From NCBI RefSeq assembly GCF_963675165.1, contig NC_087377.1, forward strand, positions 10,402,632 to 10,466,631: DNA of 64,000 bases, read 5' to 3'. The notes under the pieces are model-generated. The model was not told the DNA's origin. It ran no database searches and worked only from the letters and a program-made list of their open reading frames with translations. The stretch comes from Halichondria panicea (lineage: Eukaryota; Porifera; Demospongiae; Suberitida; Halichondriidae). Made by a program: the position numbers and the translations under genes. Below are positions 1 to 12,227 of this stretch, piece after piece; positions within the stretch are counted from its first letter, which is position 1, and every line of letters starts with the position of its first letter.

Positions 1-40
1 ACTAACAGTATAGTCTATTCACACTACAACAGGAACTTAC

Positions 41-3000
41 AGATACGTGGTCGTCTTCTCATGTTGATGCATGCCATCGCAGTAACGAAGATAAACATCA
101 CAAGGACCAGCACAAGTACTCCACCCACAATGCCGATGATTATGAGCATTTCTTTTGTGAGTGGAGAGGTGGAGGGTTGTAGCGCACCTGTTGCGGGAGT
201 GCTTGTGCTCATTGTCGTATCTGCATGTAGTGAATGGTGCAGCTGGTGAAACAATGACACTTGTTCTTATAATAGCATACTACTTTGAATTGATGATTTG
301 TAAAGAAGGGTATTTTAGATTAATGTTAATATTGCTCTACGTGCAGCTGTCATTAATTTTTCCTAGAGTAAATATATACTTTGAAGTACCGTATAGCGCG
401 AAATTTTGAGGGGCTTATAATTTTCGCTAATCCCACACGAAAATTAAGTCCACAAAAATTATTAGCTATAACGTGCAAAGATTAAAGCTGTGGCTTCCGG
501 TAAGCAATCATTCCACGAAATTGTGCAACAAAATGCTTTTAGAGGCCCTTCCGCGAAATAGAAAATTTCACGCTACACGGTAATCGATATTGATCAGTCA
601 CGAATCTGAGCACACCATGATGGACTCCCTACGTTTAAAAGCTATAACTGTTCTCGACAATTCAAACTCGAAAGTAATGGATACTCATAATTGGAATGTT
701 GTTTATTGTTGAGCAAGCAGCTGGCATAGCCAAGTCGTACTTACGTAAACAGTGAAATAAAGAATAATTAATTAACAGTTCAGGTTATCAAAACATGAAT
801 CATCTATTCACTCAACAATTTAATGTTGTGTGAGAACGTTATTTGCTAAGTATACATGCAAGTGAGCTCAAAACAAGATCAAAAAACCCCCGAAGGATCA
901 GAGGATCAGAGTTTTCTTAGTATAAATTCCGGAATCAGCCTACACATTTCAAAGTTGATACAAGTTGTTTGTGGTCGTTTAATGGAAATTTCAATCAGCG
1001 ACACGTTGCGTGGGACGTACGTAGCTACGTATGCACAAGACAGCTGACTTGTCACTTCAGAATTAATTACAGCTGAACTAGAGCACTAAAGTGGAAACCC
1101 TCGGCTGGTGACATGATTATAAAGAAACCAGAAGAGTGATGTAATGCAGTGCATGTAGTGATCATGTATGACTTAATTGTCAAAACTCAAAACTAAACCA
1201 GACTATGGAGGCATACTAAAACATTTGAGAACAGGTAGTAGTACTACAGATAATATGCACTGTGGATTAGGATCACAGCAAAGAAGCCTGGAGTCTCAGA
1301 GAAGTATGGGTCCAGGTCCTGCATGGAGTAGGATCCCAGAGTCAGCCGAGGGGTCCGACACTGTAATTTTTAGCATACAAGATTTCAAAATCTCGAGATT
1401 TCAGAGATTTCACAAAGAGTTCACGCAGTGTCGGACCCCTTGAGAGTCAGTTAACATAAATTGGCTAAGCAGCAGGAGTTATAATTCTAGCTTTCTACTT
1501 TAGTGACCCTGTTCCATTGTTCCTGGTATCAAATATACAGCTTTCTACTTTAGTGACCCTGTTCCATTGTTCCTGGTATATACAGCTTTCTACTTTAGTG
1601 ACCCTGTTCCATTGTTCTGATATATACAGCTTTCTACTTTAGTGACCCTGTTCCATTGTTCCTGGTATATACAGCTTTCTACTTTAGTGACTCTGTTCCA
1701 TTGTTCCTGGTACAGGATCACTTCAGTTATAAATATCGCATGTGCCAAGTTCTTTTCAAGCTACATTTTGCTCACTTTTATTAAGCTTTAACACCGAGAA
1801 CTGCCACTATTAAAAGTACTAACTTGTTGTGTGGAGGCTACCCATGCTGTAAAAACGCAGTGCTAGAGCATCCAGGTAAGCAGACCCAAGTCACAAGCTT
1901 CTTAGCTTTTGCTCGTTTTTATTTGACAACGAAAGTTTAACATGAAATTCTGACACTATTAAAACTAATAACTTGTTGTATGAAGACTATCCATGGTGTA
2001 AACGCAGTGCTGTGGCATCCAGGTGAGTATAGATTCACCTGTCACAACCGACTACTATACCCGTGGCTGCCCACGCAGCACCTCGGGTAATAATATTATC
2101 ACTTACGTAACGTAGTAGTGATTTCCATATCTGAGATATCAGTTCCAGCAATTGTTTGGAAAAAAGCAGTTGCTGTGTATGTTGCTCCACTCGACAAATC
2201 GTCTTCAAAGCGAATCGTAACAGATTGCTGTTCCCAGTACTTCACCGTTTGTAGTTCCGTCTTGGAAACAAGCATTCCATTGTCATCCATTCTTTTCAGT
2301 TCCACGGTATATCCGACCTCTTGAAACCAGCAAACTCTCGGTAGCTGTAAACGAACAATAAGACAGCTGTAGTCATATTGTGTGCAAATAGCCAATTACC
2401 GGTACTGTTATAGTTGGATGTAAATAGCCACAAGGATTGTGAATGAACAATGTGCATGGGATCCGGGGATATAACCACATCTGATAATCGCTGTGGTGAT
2501 GCATCATGATGTAGCATGTTTGCAAGCTCGAAAGAAGCCACTGGAAGTCTGCTCAGACAATGCTAACAGGTGGTTCTCGGAGCTCGAGTTCTAAGTTCTA
2601 ATAGCTCCGGTTCACATCAATCAACTTAGACATGCGAGAACATCTGGCAGCAAGATATTGGAGCTACTATGCGTTTATAGTCCAGAACAATATTGATTGT
2701 ATTGTATACGTGACTAGAAAAACGGGTGACTCCGCTTTTCTATCGTAAAACGATTTGAGACTACGGACTGTAGTAGACATTGTTTTTACACAATGATAAT
2801 TCGTACCTGGATGTCTAGTGATATGATCGGCAGCAGATCGCCAGAAAATGTGATATGTTCGCTGATTGAAGCCACACTCTCGTCAAGAGCTGCAAATGGG
2901 GAAAATGACAGTGTTAAATAATAGGTGCAACAGAGTTGGAGAAATTATATACACTACATTTATCATTAGAACTGGTAAGTCTCCCTGTACAGTAGTACAT

Positions 3001-5205
3001 GCATAAGCTCCTACATCTTTGTAAAAGTAATTTTAAGCTTTACACGGAAGTTGACATCACCTCGCGGTTAGTATCGATTGTGAAGCACACAATGCTCCCA
3101 TGAGGGCACTCTATAATTCCAACCCACGGCCTTATCTCACAGTGTATATAAGGAAGTCAGTTACTATAAAGCATGCGCGCTACCAATACCTCGACACAAT
3201 GGGTGCTAGAGGCCTCAGAGCAGGTGTTGTTTACCTCAATCACGGCTTTGTAGATTACTCTTATTTTTTGGCTTATCAATACTAATTACGAGCCAGGATT
3301 TTTGTATCCATTGTGTAACTCGTGAGAGACAGGAACTCAAATACTATATACTGTTGTGGCCCTTGATGGCTATCTTTTGACCTTTTGAGCTAGCTGTTGT
3401 TGACGGCTTGAATGAAAGCATTGGATTACAGAGGGGCTTTAGTTATTCTGTTTGTATAATGTACATGCTTAACTTTTAATTTTAATCAACACTTTCATTT
3501 CAGTAGAAAGTGGACAGCTGTTTATTTGGTCAGAATGGAAGTCATTTATTTACTACACAGTGTGACTAAACGAGTGCTTCAATGTGCACAAAGAGCCTTG
3601 GGGGGCTTTGTTGTGTTTTCTAGCAACCACTTGTGTAAAATAACAACCACTTGCTTGTACAAACTGTGGCCTATAAATAGATAAGATATGGCTGTACTTG
3701 TACAAAATGTGGTTAAATTGTAAGTGGACTTGAAGTGCTCTGTAGTAAGAATTGACCATCAAACAAAACCTGCATGTGACTCACCAATTGGGAACCCTCC
3801 AGTTGTAGTTCCAGCTGGACTGTCGGCTAGTCCGTTGTTAGCTTTCATAGTGAACTCAATCACTTCACATTCTTCCAAACCGTCTTTCTTCTCTATCTGC
3901 ATACTGCCTTGGGACATTGTAGCGTTGTTGATCCTTAATTCCGACGGGAAGTAGAGGCTATGGTTGGATGTGAGAGTGTAGTGCTCAACAGGGTACTCTG
4001 ACCAAGAGAAGGGTTTGTTCCACTCCAGAGTGAGGAGAGACGTGCTGATAGTGTTGAGGAAAGGTTCTGGTGCAGCTGGACCACCTGTAAAAAGAGAGTG
4101 TGACCTCACTCTTCTATTGATAGTACCATTGTTACCATTGTATTTTTTTTCCACTACAGTAAGTTTCAGTGAGTCAAATGCAAGGTAATTTGGACTAAAT
4201 TACATTACAAAAACACAGGACATGTTCTTCCTGCTGACAGCTCATTGTGTTCAAATCATACTATCAGTGAGCAGGATGGCTTCAGGCAAGCTTTTAAAAT
4301 ACGAACCTCCCCTTAGTGGCTACTAGGCACAATGCTCTAAGTTATCACAAACATCTCCTTTCTCAACCAATCAGCTACCACACACCACATTTGGCTACTA
4401 AGCAAGAACAGCACTTTGGTGGCAGCCCTCAAGCCACTAGGTCTGAGTTGACAATGGGCCTAGATTATCTAGCGCTGATCACCACTTTGTGCTAGTAAAT
4501 TACAGATGTAGCTATCATAGACATTGTTCTCTGCACACAAACCAAATTGGAAGTCACACAATGACCACTATTGGACTACTGTGGGTGGTAGTACACAATC
4601 ATAGCTGATGATTTAATAGCCATTGAACATGTCCCTTGTATGAAATACTTTACACGACAGTTTAGCAGTTCTTACATTACAATTAACTCACCCATTATGA
4701 TCAGCTTGACTAGCTCGCTAACGACTGGTTGATCTCTCGCTGATAAGCATCTGATTTCAGTGGAGTTACGATCAAGAGAAGAGGGAATTTGCATATATAT
4801 ATCATATATGTTGTCATCAAACCCGTCCGGATCAGGTGTAATGAGCTCCATAAAACTCAGCCCGTCTTCGGTTCTATTCTCAGGGTCGTAGGTTCTTCCA
4901 TCCACAAGCCACCTAGCGTTGTGGCCAATCGTTTTGCAGTAGAACTCAGCCATTCCAGAGTTGATAGCAACTCGTTGAGTCTCAGGGGCTACCAGAATAT
5001 CTAAAATATAGTTCAGAAACTCGCATTCAATGATTGGGAATTAATGATTTAGTTCTGGACCATTGACTAGTATACACTATAGCTAACAAACATTATAGTT
5101 ACAGCCATTAGTGCACAGCTCACCTCCAGCTACAGCCATGCAATGGTGGTGAAGAAGCTGAAAGATAACGAAGAGCAGATACGATCCAGTACCTAGCATT
5201 CCCAT
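41..5205 (-). CDS. Gene A: Ig-FN3-FN3 single-pass receptor-like protein (3' end outside window)
   Basis: Six exons read on the minus strand: 5205-5124, 5000-4692, 4084-3785, 2889-2807, 2344-2107 and 220-41. All junctions are GT-AG and the phases fit (1,1,1,0,1,1). ATG at 5205 starts a hydrophobic signal peptide (LLFVIFQLL, residues 10-18). An Ig-like domain (about 28-130) has C49, W58 and C112 in the usual places. Exon 3 encodes an FN3 domain (LTLEWNKPFSWSEYPVEHY). Exons 4-5 encode a second, divergent FN3-like domain. Exon 6 has a Ser/Thr-rich stalk, a membrane segment (IIIGIVGGVLVLVLVMFIFV) and a basic stop-transfer (MRRRPR). The tail must lie left of position 41. N-glycosylation sequons occur at N69 and N106. 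It is the paralogue of gene B and sits on the opposite arm of the inverted duplication. The ligand is unknown; type I surface receptor or adhesion protein is inference. A 5' non-coding exon ending near 5205 is possible, because an acceptor-like CTGCAG lies just upstream. Confidence 0.85.
387..582. repeat. Short TIR element (TACCGTATAGCG ends) in last intron of gene A
   Basis: Left end TACCGTATAGCGCGAAATTTT; the right end read in reverse is TACCGTGTAGCGTGAAATTTT. It is about 196 bp with no coding capacity, so MITE-like. A related TACCGTATAGCG sequence occurs at 37810, nested in another element. Confidence 0.75.
583..1348. other. Intronic stretch, nothing recognised
   Basis: A+T-rich DNA inside the large intron between gene A exons 5 and 6. 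No credible exon, RNA gene or repeat boundary was seen. Confidence 0.5.
1349..1440. repeat. 92 bp hairpin with AGGGGTCCGACACTG ends
   Basis: AGGGGTCCGACACTG at 1349 is mirrored by CAGTGTCGGACCCCT ending at 1440. The interior has further short A/T palindromes (tctcgaga). It is probably a tiny MITE. Confidence 0.75.
1491..1713. repeat. Tandem repeat, about five 44-50 bp units
   Basis: Units begin with CTTTCTACTTTAGTGACC at 1491, 1541, 1585, 1630 and 1675 and end in TTCCTGGTA. The copies are nearly identical, so this is a recent minisatellite within a gene A intron. Confidence 0.9.
1770..2095. repeat. Degenerate ~150 bp tandem duplication
   Basis: 1786-1880 and 1936-2030 share CACTATTAAAA, ACTTGTTGT, CGCAGTGCT and GCATCCAGGT blocks in the same order. 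The tail CCGTGGCTGCCCACGCAGCACCTCGGG resembles 21743-21840 next to gene D, so this may be a dispersed SINE-like unit. Confidence 0.55.
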
Positions 5206-5989
5206 CCTCTTTTCCTTTGTGTGCCTGCAGAAATAATAATGAATGCTTGTCAAGTAAGAGTCAAACACACTAAGCTGTAAGCTGTGGCCATTATTTTCAT
5301 TAAAAAACAACAAACCTGTAGTTGGTTGTGCCACTCTTGGAGCTAATATTCATTCTGCAGTGAAGTGATTTGTGATCAGGTGTTGTACACTTTTATAGAC
5401 AATGGTGGCGTGAGCTCTTGCTTGTAGTAAGAGTAGACGGAGGACAATCAAGCTTCCTTTGAAGTTTATGAGTCTAGTACTCTACTTCTGCCTTTTATGT
5501 GGACACATTGTCAGAAGAAACCTTTTGGCTGCAAGGGTGGAGCTCGTGTGCGCATGTAGGACCAGAAAGCCAGAAATCGGAAAAGGCGGAAGTGAAGGTA
5601 AATGAGTGGGCGTAGCAGGGCAATGCATTCCAAGGTTAACCCTTGATTTTGCACTGAGATATGCTCTTGCCTGATCACTCTACTAGTCTATGTAAGTAAG
5701 TAGAAAGCTGGCCAGCCTAGTTTTAAATAGACTCTCCATTGTCTGCAGTATAGACTTGATATAATAGCTAGCTACTTGCACATGTCTGCAGTAGACTCTA
5801 GCTAGCTACATGCACAATGAATTAATTAGGTCTGTACACTGAGCTAGATTTAGTATGATTATCATTTTTAATTCAGCCAGTCACCTAACTCCTACTTATA
5901 CTTCCCAATTTATTGTCCAGAGGTTATTTGGCTCTATACTGAAACACGCCGAGCCACTTTTCTGACTTTCTGAGAGCCATGATTATAGA

Positions 5990-7630
5990 ACGTGAACTGG
6001 AATAAGTATGTTCAATCCTGGTCTATAATACAAGCAATTAAGTATATCAGCCAATAAGTTATGTTGATATACTCAAGTTACTTTAATCGACTGGAACTTG
6101 CTGAGAAACTTTTCTGATTTTCCGAGAGCAGTGGTTCGTTAACGGGAACCCAGAAAAATAATATATTCAGTGCTGGTCTAGACATGCATGCAGATATCAG
6201 CCAGTATGTTGATATTATTATACTCAAGTTTACAATTCTGAGGTTATTTTAATCGACTGAAACTTGCTGAGCAACTTTTCTGACTTTCCGAGAGCAGTGG
6301 TTCGTTAACGGGAACCCTGAAAAATAATATATTCAGTGCTGGTCTAGACATCCATGCAGATATCAGCCAGTATGTTGATATATACTCAAGTTTACAATTC
6401 TGAGGTTACTTTAATCGACTGGAACTTGCTGAGCAACTTTTCTGACTTTCCGAGAGCAGTGGTTCGTTAACGGGAACCCAGAAAAATAACATATTCAGTG
6501 CTGGTCTAGACATGCATGCAGATATATCAGCCAGTATGTTGATATATACTCATTGACAAGTTTACAATTCTGAGGTTACTTTAATCGACTGGAACTTGCT
6601 GAGCAACTTTTCTGACTTTCCGAGAGCTGTGGTTCGTTAACGGGAACCCAGAAAAATAACATATTCAGTGCTGGTCTACTAGACATGCATGCAGATATCA
6701 GCCAGTATGTTGATATAATAATTATACTCTTTTGAGGTTACTTTAATCGACTGGAACTTGCTGAGAAACTTTTCTGACTTTCCGAGAGCAGTGGTTCGGT
6801 AACGGGAACCCTGAAAAATAATATATTCAGTGCTAGTCTAGATATGCATGCAGATATATCAGCCAGTAAGTTGATATATATACTCAAGTTTACAATTCTG
6901 AAGTTACTTTAATCGACTGGAACTTGCTGAGGAACTTTTCTGACTTTCCGAGAGCTGTGGCTCGTTAACGGGAACCCTGAAAAATAATATAATGTAGACA
7001 TGTATGCAGGTATCAGCCAGTATGTTGATATACTCTTCTAAGGTTACTTTAATTAATCGACTGGAACTTGCTGAGAAACCTTTCTGACTTTCCGAGAGGA
7101 ACCACAGGGCCAGAAGTGGTAGTTTACAGCTTGTAAACTATGTTTGTACTTGTGAGTGTACATCATAGTTTACAATTTGTTGAATTTTAGTTCATCTACA
7201 ATACTTTCCTTCATAGTTTACAAAGAAAGTTGATAGTGTACAACGTTGTATACTACTGTAAATGAACTGTTTTGGCCCTGTGAACTGTGAACGGGAACCC
7301 TGAAAATAACATATATTCAGTGCTGGTCATGCAGATATCAGCCAGTATAATTATATGTTGATATATACTCAAGTTTACAATTCTGAGGTTAATTTAATCA
7401 ACTGGAACTTGAGAAACTTTTCTGACTTTCCGAGAGCTGTGGTTCGTTAACGGAAACCCAGAAAATATATTTAATGCTGCATGGTCTTATACATGCAGGT
7501 AGCAGCCAATACGTTGATACACTCTTCTGCATGAGGTTACTTTAATCGACTGGGAACTTGCTGAAAAATTTTTTTAACTTTCTGAGAGCTGTGATTCGTA
7601 AACGGAAACCCTGAAAATATATTCAATGCT
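5990..7630. repeat. Satellite array, left arm, about nine ~160 bp units
   Basis: The unit contains TTTAATCGACTGGAACTTGC, CTTTTCTGACTTTCCGAGAG, GGTTCGTTAACGGGAACCC and ATTCAGTGCTGGTCTAGACA. TTTAATCGACTG (or a close variant) recurs near 6083, 6250, 6411, 6580, 6743, 6908, 7060, 7391 and 7542. The mirror array on the right arm has more units. Short ORFs here are by-products of the repeat. Confidence 0.9.
7105..7280. mobile_element. 176 bp TIR element inside the left satellite array
   Basis: CAGGGCCAGAAGTGGTAGTT at the left is mirrored by TTTTGGCCCTG at the right; GTTTACA/TGTAAAC blocks lie inside. CAG...CTG ends suggest a hAT-like MITE, but no clean target-site duplication is visible. It interrupts one satellite unit and is absent from the right-arm array. 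Confidence 0.65.
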
Positions 7631-7931
7631 GGTCTTAGACTAGCCTCGATCCCAGGCCGAGTTTTCGCTTTTATAAAGGTTAGGCGAACAACTGGGCCTG
7701 GTACTAGTTGTCTGCGCATGCGTCAAATTTTCATTGTATATTTGTGGTCGGCAAAAATATTTAATAAATCAATAATTGAAATTTGTACACAGAAAATGCA
7801 CAGAGTGAGTACACAAAAGATGCACATAGGGAGCTGCTTCACAAAGGCCTGGGGAGTTGCCAGTTGTGCTGCAGCACAATTACAGTGACCCAGGGCAACT
7901 TCAGGATGATTGAATGCCTTCAAATTACGTT

Positions 7932-8201
7932 TCAAAAAGATTTAGCAGGCTGCTGGACTTCTCTGATTCTAGGCCCCAACTCGTAACTCATTGCTTGAGA
8001 AAACGTAGATTCTCTTGATGTCTCTGAGCTACCCAGCAACGCTCGAATGAGCAGGTCATACTCCAGTCCTGTGTCTGTGAGTATAGGACAATATTAAAAG
8101 AAACCAAAGACGGTTAAACCCTTACCTCAAACTGTCCAGTCTCGTCCGTTAGTATAGCTAAGAGGAGCACTGTTGGGATAGCTGGATATTAGCCATTGCT
8201 C
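7932..8201 (-). pseudogene. Two-exon gene fragment inside the TIR element, copy 1
   Basis: Minus-strand exons 8201-8126 and 8074-7932 have acceptor, donor (GAG|GTAAGG) and acceptor (CTCACAG) signals and compatible phase 1. Exon one reads EQWLISSYPNSAPL..TNGRDW; exon two reads GLEYDLLIRALLGSSETSRE..., ending at TGA 7934-7932. In this copy the last codon of exon one is TGA, so the reading frame is broken. I do not recognise the protein. Real-looking splice sites inside a non-autonomous TIR element suggest a captured host gene piece (Pack-MULE style) or a remnant of the element's own gene. Confidence 0.5.
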
Positions 8202-8964
8202 CTGTACAGAGAAGTAGACATTTTAAATACGTGTAGATCTATACATATTAAATTTCTCGGTTATAGTGTCATTGTCGACGAGCTGATGATGGCAGCACCA
8301 AGTTCTCTAGCTCACACTCTTCACTTGATCCACCATATTAATGATGAAACTATAGTCTACCTACATTCTTGCCAAACATGAACAAGACTTGATAGCATAG
8401 CCGGCCATAGGGCCCACACAAAAATATCTGACCTTAACAAGCTTGACAAAGCTTTATACCTCTTCCCTTGTTGTTCAGTCTTCAGAATAAGCTTCAGAGA
8501 AGAGAGAAGCTTCAGCTAAGAGCCATTCTAATCGATTCCAATAATGATAAAACGGGAACTGACTTCTAGTACACGATAGTACACGAATATAAATGTCACG
8601 AAAGTGAACGAGAATATCCATTCGTCAGAATCTGACAAACGACTGACACATGCGCAGACAACTAGTACCAGGCCTAGCCTCGATCCCAGGCCGAGTTTTC
8701 GCTTTTATAACGGTTAGGCGAACAACTGGGCCTGGTACTAGTTGTCTGCGCATGTGTCAAATTTTCATTGTATATTTGTGGTCGGCAAAAATATTTAATA
8801 AATCAATAATAGAAATTTGTACACAGAAAATGCACAGAGTGAGTACACAAAAGATGCACATAGGGAGCTGCTTCACACAAAGGCCTGGGGAGTTGCCAGT
8901 TGTGCTGCAGCACAATTACAGTGACCCAGGGCAACTTCAGGATGATTGAATGCCTTCAAATTAC

Positions 8965-9246
8965 ATTTCAAAAAGATTTAGCAGGCTGCTGGACTTCTGT
9001 GATTCTAGGCCCCAACTCGTAACTCAGTTAAATTTTGCTTGAGAAAACGTAGATTCTCTTGATGTCTCTGAGCTACCCAGCAACGCTCGAATGAGCAGGT
9101 CATACTCTAGTCCTGTGAGTATAGGACAATATTAAAAGAAACCAAAGACGGTTAAACCCTTACCTAAAACTGTCCAGTCTCGTCCGTTAGTATAGCCAAG
9201 AGGAGCACTGTTGGGATAGCTGGATATTAGCCATTGCTCCTAGATC
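8965..9246 (-). pseudogene. Two-exon gene fragment inside the TIR element, copy 2
   Basis: Duplicate of the fragment at 7932-8201. Exon one is 9246-9164, here with TTA where copy 1 has the TGA stop. Exon two starts at 9112, also has an intact acceptor, but carries a 9-10 bp insertion near 9030 that introduces a stop. The two copies carry different lesions, so the common ancestor was more intact than either. Confidence 0.45.
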
Positions 9247-10821
9247 CTGTACAGAGAAGTAGACATTTTAAATAATTATGTGTAGATCTATACATATTAA
9301 ATTTCTCGGTTATAGTGTCATTGTCGACGAGCTGATGATGGCAGCACCAAGTTCTCTAGCTCACACTCTTCACTTGATCCACCATATTAATGATGAAACT
9401 ATATATAGTCTACCTACGTACCGGTAGATCTTGCCAAACATGAACAACACTTGATAGCATAGCCATAGGGCCCACACAAAAATATCTGACCTTAACAAGC
9501 TTGATAAAGCTTTATACCTCTTCCCTTGTTGTTCAGTCTTCAGAATAAGCTTCAGAGAAGAGAGAAGCTTCAACTAAGAGCCATTCCAATCGATTCCAAT
9601 AATGATAAAACGGGAACTGACTTCTAGTACACGATAGTACACCAATATAAATGTCACGAAAGTGAACGAGAATATCCATTCGTCAGAATCTGACGAACGA
9701 CTGACGCATGCGCAGACAACTAGTACCAGGCCCAGTTGTTCGCCTAACCGTTATAAAAGCGAAAACTCGGCCTGGGATCGAGGCTAGTACCAGGCCCAGT
9801 TGTTCGCCTAACCGTTATAAAAGCGAAAACTCGGCCTGGGATCGAGGCTAGTCTTAGACAAGCAGGTATCAGCCAATAATTATGTTGATATACCTAAGTT
9901 TACAATTATGAGGCTCATTTAATTGACTGCATGGAACTTCCTGAGCAACTTTTCAGACTTTCCATGAGTTCAACGGTAATTCATATAAAAAGTATTTCTC
10001 GGACAAGTAATGCAGGCAGTTAGTCCATGGATCCATACCTTCAGGTATTGTCAACTAGAACGACTTATTACGTTCCATGGGCAGTAATTCATGACTCTCA
10101 AATATTGATTACAATTTCACTATATGCAAGATTATTATTCAAGGCTCAGTGCCAAGATATAAGCCTTTTGAGTAAGTTCGTGACAGATCGAAGGTCCAAT
10201 CATAATTATAGAGAAACTATATTGAGTTCTGACTAGAGATTGAATCAAAGTGTACAGACTATACGTAGACTCTATACTATATAATTTTATTTCGCTGCAT
10301 GGGCTAGCTGATGTCTTGCATGGTGTGTACCTGGTTTGTTGCATGACTATCTATATATAGTCTGTTGTCAGCAGTATAATTACTATAGGTTTTGCTTAAT
10401 AGATGTATAGTATAATGTGTATTGTCTTGATCTTTACATTAATTTGATAGGTGCCGACTAGATTCTATACCAGGATCCAACACAGTATACACAAACAATC
10501 TTCATTATAGTCAAGTCCTGGCAGTGTATATACGTATAGTCTACACCAGTCCTATATACAATAAATTTATAGGTATATAGACGAGCAGTGACGATGAAGT
10601 ATAGGCAGTGATGATGCTGCGATTGAAAGACAGTTATGAGAGAGAGTGAAGAAAACTCACTGGATAAAAAATATACAGGCGTATATATACATATATATAT
10701 AGTTACAACATAAACTATATTGCAAGTAGATGATAATCGCTATATAGTTAAGCTTGTAGATTGTACACCATCGTCTCTAGATGTATATGTCCTATAGCTG
10801 TAATGCAAGGCCTATATATAT

Positions 10822-11375
10822 CCGACTAGAAAAACATTTGCAATGTGAAAAATTGCTAGGATTGGCCAGGGGAACCACAAAAAAGCGTGGGAACAAGAAA
10901 TCAGACGAGAGCATAACTCCAATCCGTTACAACGTCAATCACATGTATACTGGTAGTTTTCCCATGTTTTCCCAGCCAATATGCCACGCAATTTTTACTG
11001 GTGGAGTGATGACCAATCCCTATATATATTTATTATACATCCATTTTAGAATGTGGGGCACATAATCATGATGATTTGTGATAAATTGATGTTCCTAATA
11101 CATGCAGTGTTGAGCACAGGTACACACAGTCCATCCATGCGTAGTAACATGCACGGACCGTACTGGTGACTGCATGGAATGATGTGGTGGATGGAAGCTG
11201 ATAGGTGGATCTGGAACACAGTCTATTATTTAATATACTATGTATTGTACATGTTCATGACGTTGTAACGGATTGGAGTTATGCTCTCGTCTGATTTCTT
11301 GTTCCCACGCTTTTTTGTGGTTCCCCTGGCCAATCCTAGCAATTTTTCACATTGCAAATGTTTTTCTAGTCGGAT
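10822..11375. mobile_element. Foldback element with ~120 bp inverted arms at the palindrome centre
   Basis: TCCGACTAGAAAAACATTTG at 10822 runs for ~120 bp (to CGTTACAACGTCA) and is mirrored from about 11254 to CTAGTCGGA at 11375. The arms look nearly identical; the ~310 bp middle is unrelated. The element abuts the inner end of the left duplication arm. Confidence 0.8.
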
Positions 11376-12227
11376 TCCCTTTCTTTTTCAGTACAGTTTA
11401 CGTATCATGACATGCATAAGTGGAACGTCAAGAGGCAGTACAAGAAGAGAAGACAGGACTAATCAGATATCTTCTAGAATATCTCTGGACTAATAATTAT
11501 AGTATAATGAGTAATAATTTATTGCTTGATAATTATGTTGAATTTGCGAATCAGTATTAAATGACAGCCATTTTAAGAGCATGATATCTAGCCAGTGCAT
11601 ATAGCATACCTGTCAGAGAAAGGGAGCTAGAGCTGAACAGTGTGAAGAAAAGGAACACCTCAGGCTCTGGAAAAGCACTGCTGCACTGATTTTAGGCGCA
11701 CGGTTTATTAGCCACGCCTATCTATTATTATTGGCCACAACGCAATTGCTGAGTCATTAAAGATGGCGGAATTGTCTAGGTAAGAGAAATAGAGACTGAG
11801 AGGTCATCTGCCTTGTGGAAGCAATCGCAAATCTGAAGAAGCGCTTTGTAATCCAGGTTGTAGTCGTTTGGAAACCCTGTGCAGAATGTCCTGGAGATGG
11901 CTGTACTTGGAGTAAATGCTGGGCAAGAAACTTACTTACTTACTTACTTACTCACTTACTTACTTAGTCAGTCAGACAAAGAGCGGTGAAACGTCGAAAT
12001 AGTGCAATTTTTAAAATGAAAATATTCATTCATTAAAATGTTTATGGATTATGAAATGAGAGATACAAAGAGAGAAAAGGCTAAATAAACTATCTGTTCA
12101 GCCAGTTTCTTGATGTGGCCTTTCCCTGCAGAGATAGAACAGTTTGAACATGAGTCAAAATAATTGAAATATTGCTAAACACAGGCAAACCCACTGCCAA
12201 TCCTATGTAAAACCTACTGGTTTTACT
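11376..12227. other. Unique spacer between the two foldback elements
   Basis: No gene seen. It includes a (TACT)n microsatellite at about 11934-11967 and GC-richer DNA around 11690-11830. This is the only part of the 10.8-13.0 kb centre that is not visibly repetitive. Confidence 0.6.

Larger units (their letters stand above)
7641..9850. mobile_element. 2.2 kb TIR element (CCTCGA..CCAGGCCG family) with internally duplicated body
   Basis: Starts TAGCCTCGATCCCAGGCCG and ends with its mirror. It is flanked by a perfect 9 bp direct repeat GTCTTAGAC (7632-7640 and 9851-9859), and the same 9 bp occurs once at the empty position on the right arm (about 13955-13965). The interior is two ~1.03-1.1 kb direct copies (7641-8674 and 8675-9785) plus an extra 65 bp terminal repeat copy at 9786-9850. 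A 9 bp duplication with long TIRs points to a Mutator-like element; the family assignment is inference because no transposase was seen. Confidence 0.85.
3740..10820. repeat. Left arm of large inverted duplication
   Basis: Reads as the reverse complement of 13005-18330, with insertions. Clear matches: Ig exon 4692-5000 with 17393-17701; FN3 exon 3785-4084 with 18018-18317; promoter-distal DNA 5548-5990 with about 16490-16930; satellite with satellite; 9860-10820 with 13005-13970. Similarity stops around 5125-5548 (signal-exon and proximal promoter region). The 7641-9850 element is absent from the other arm. Confidence 0.9.
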
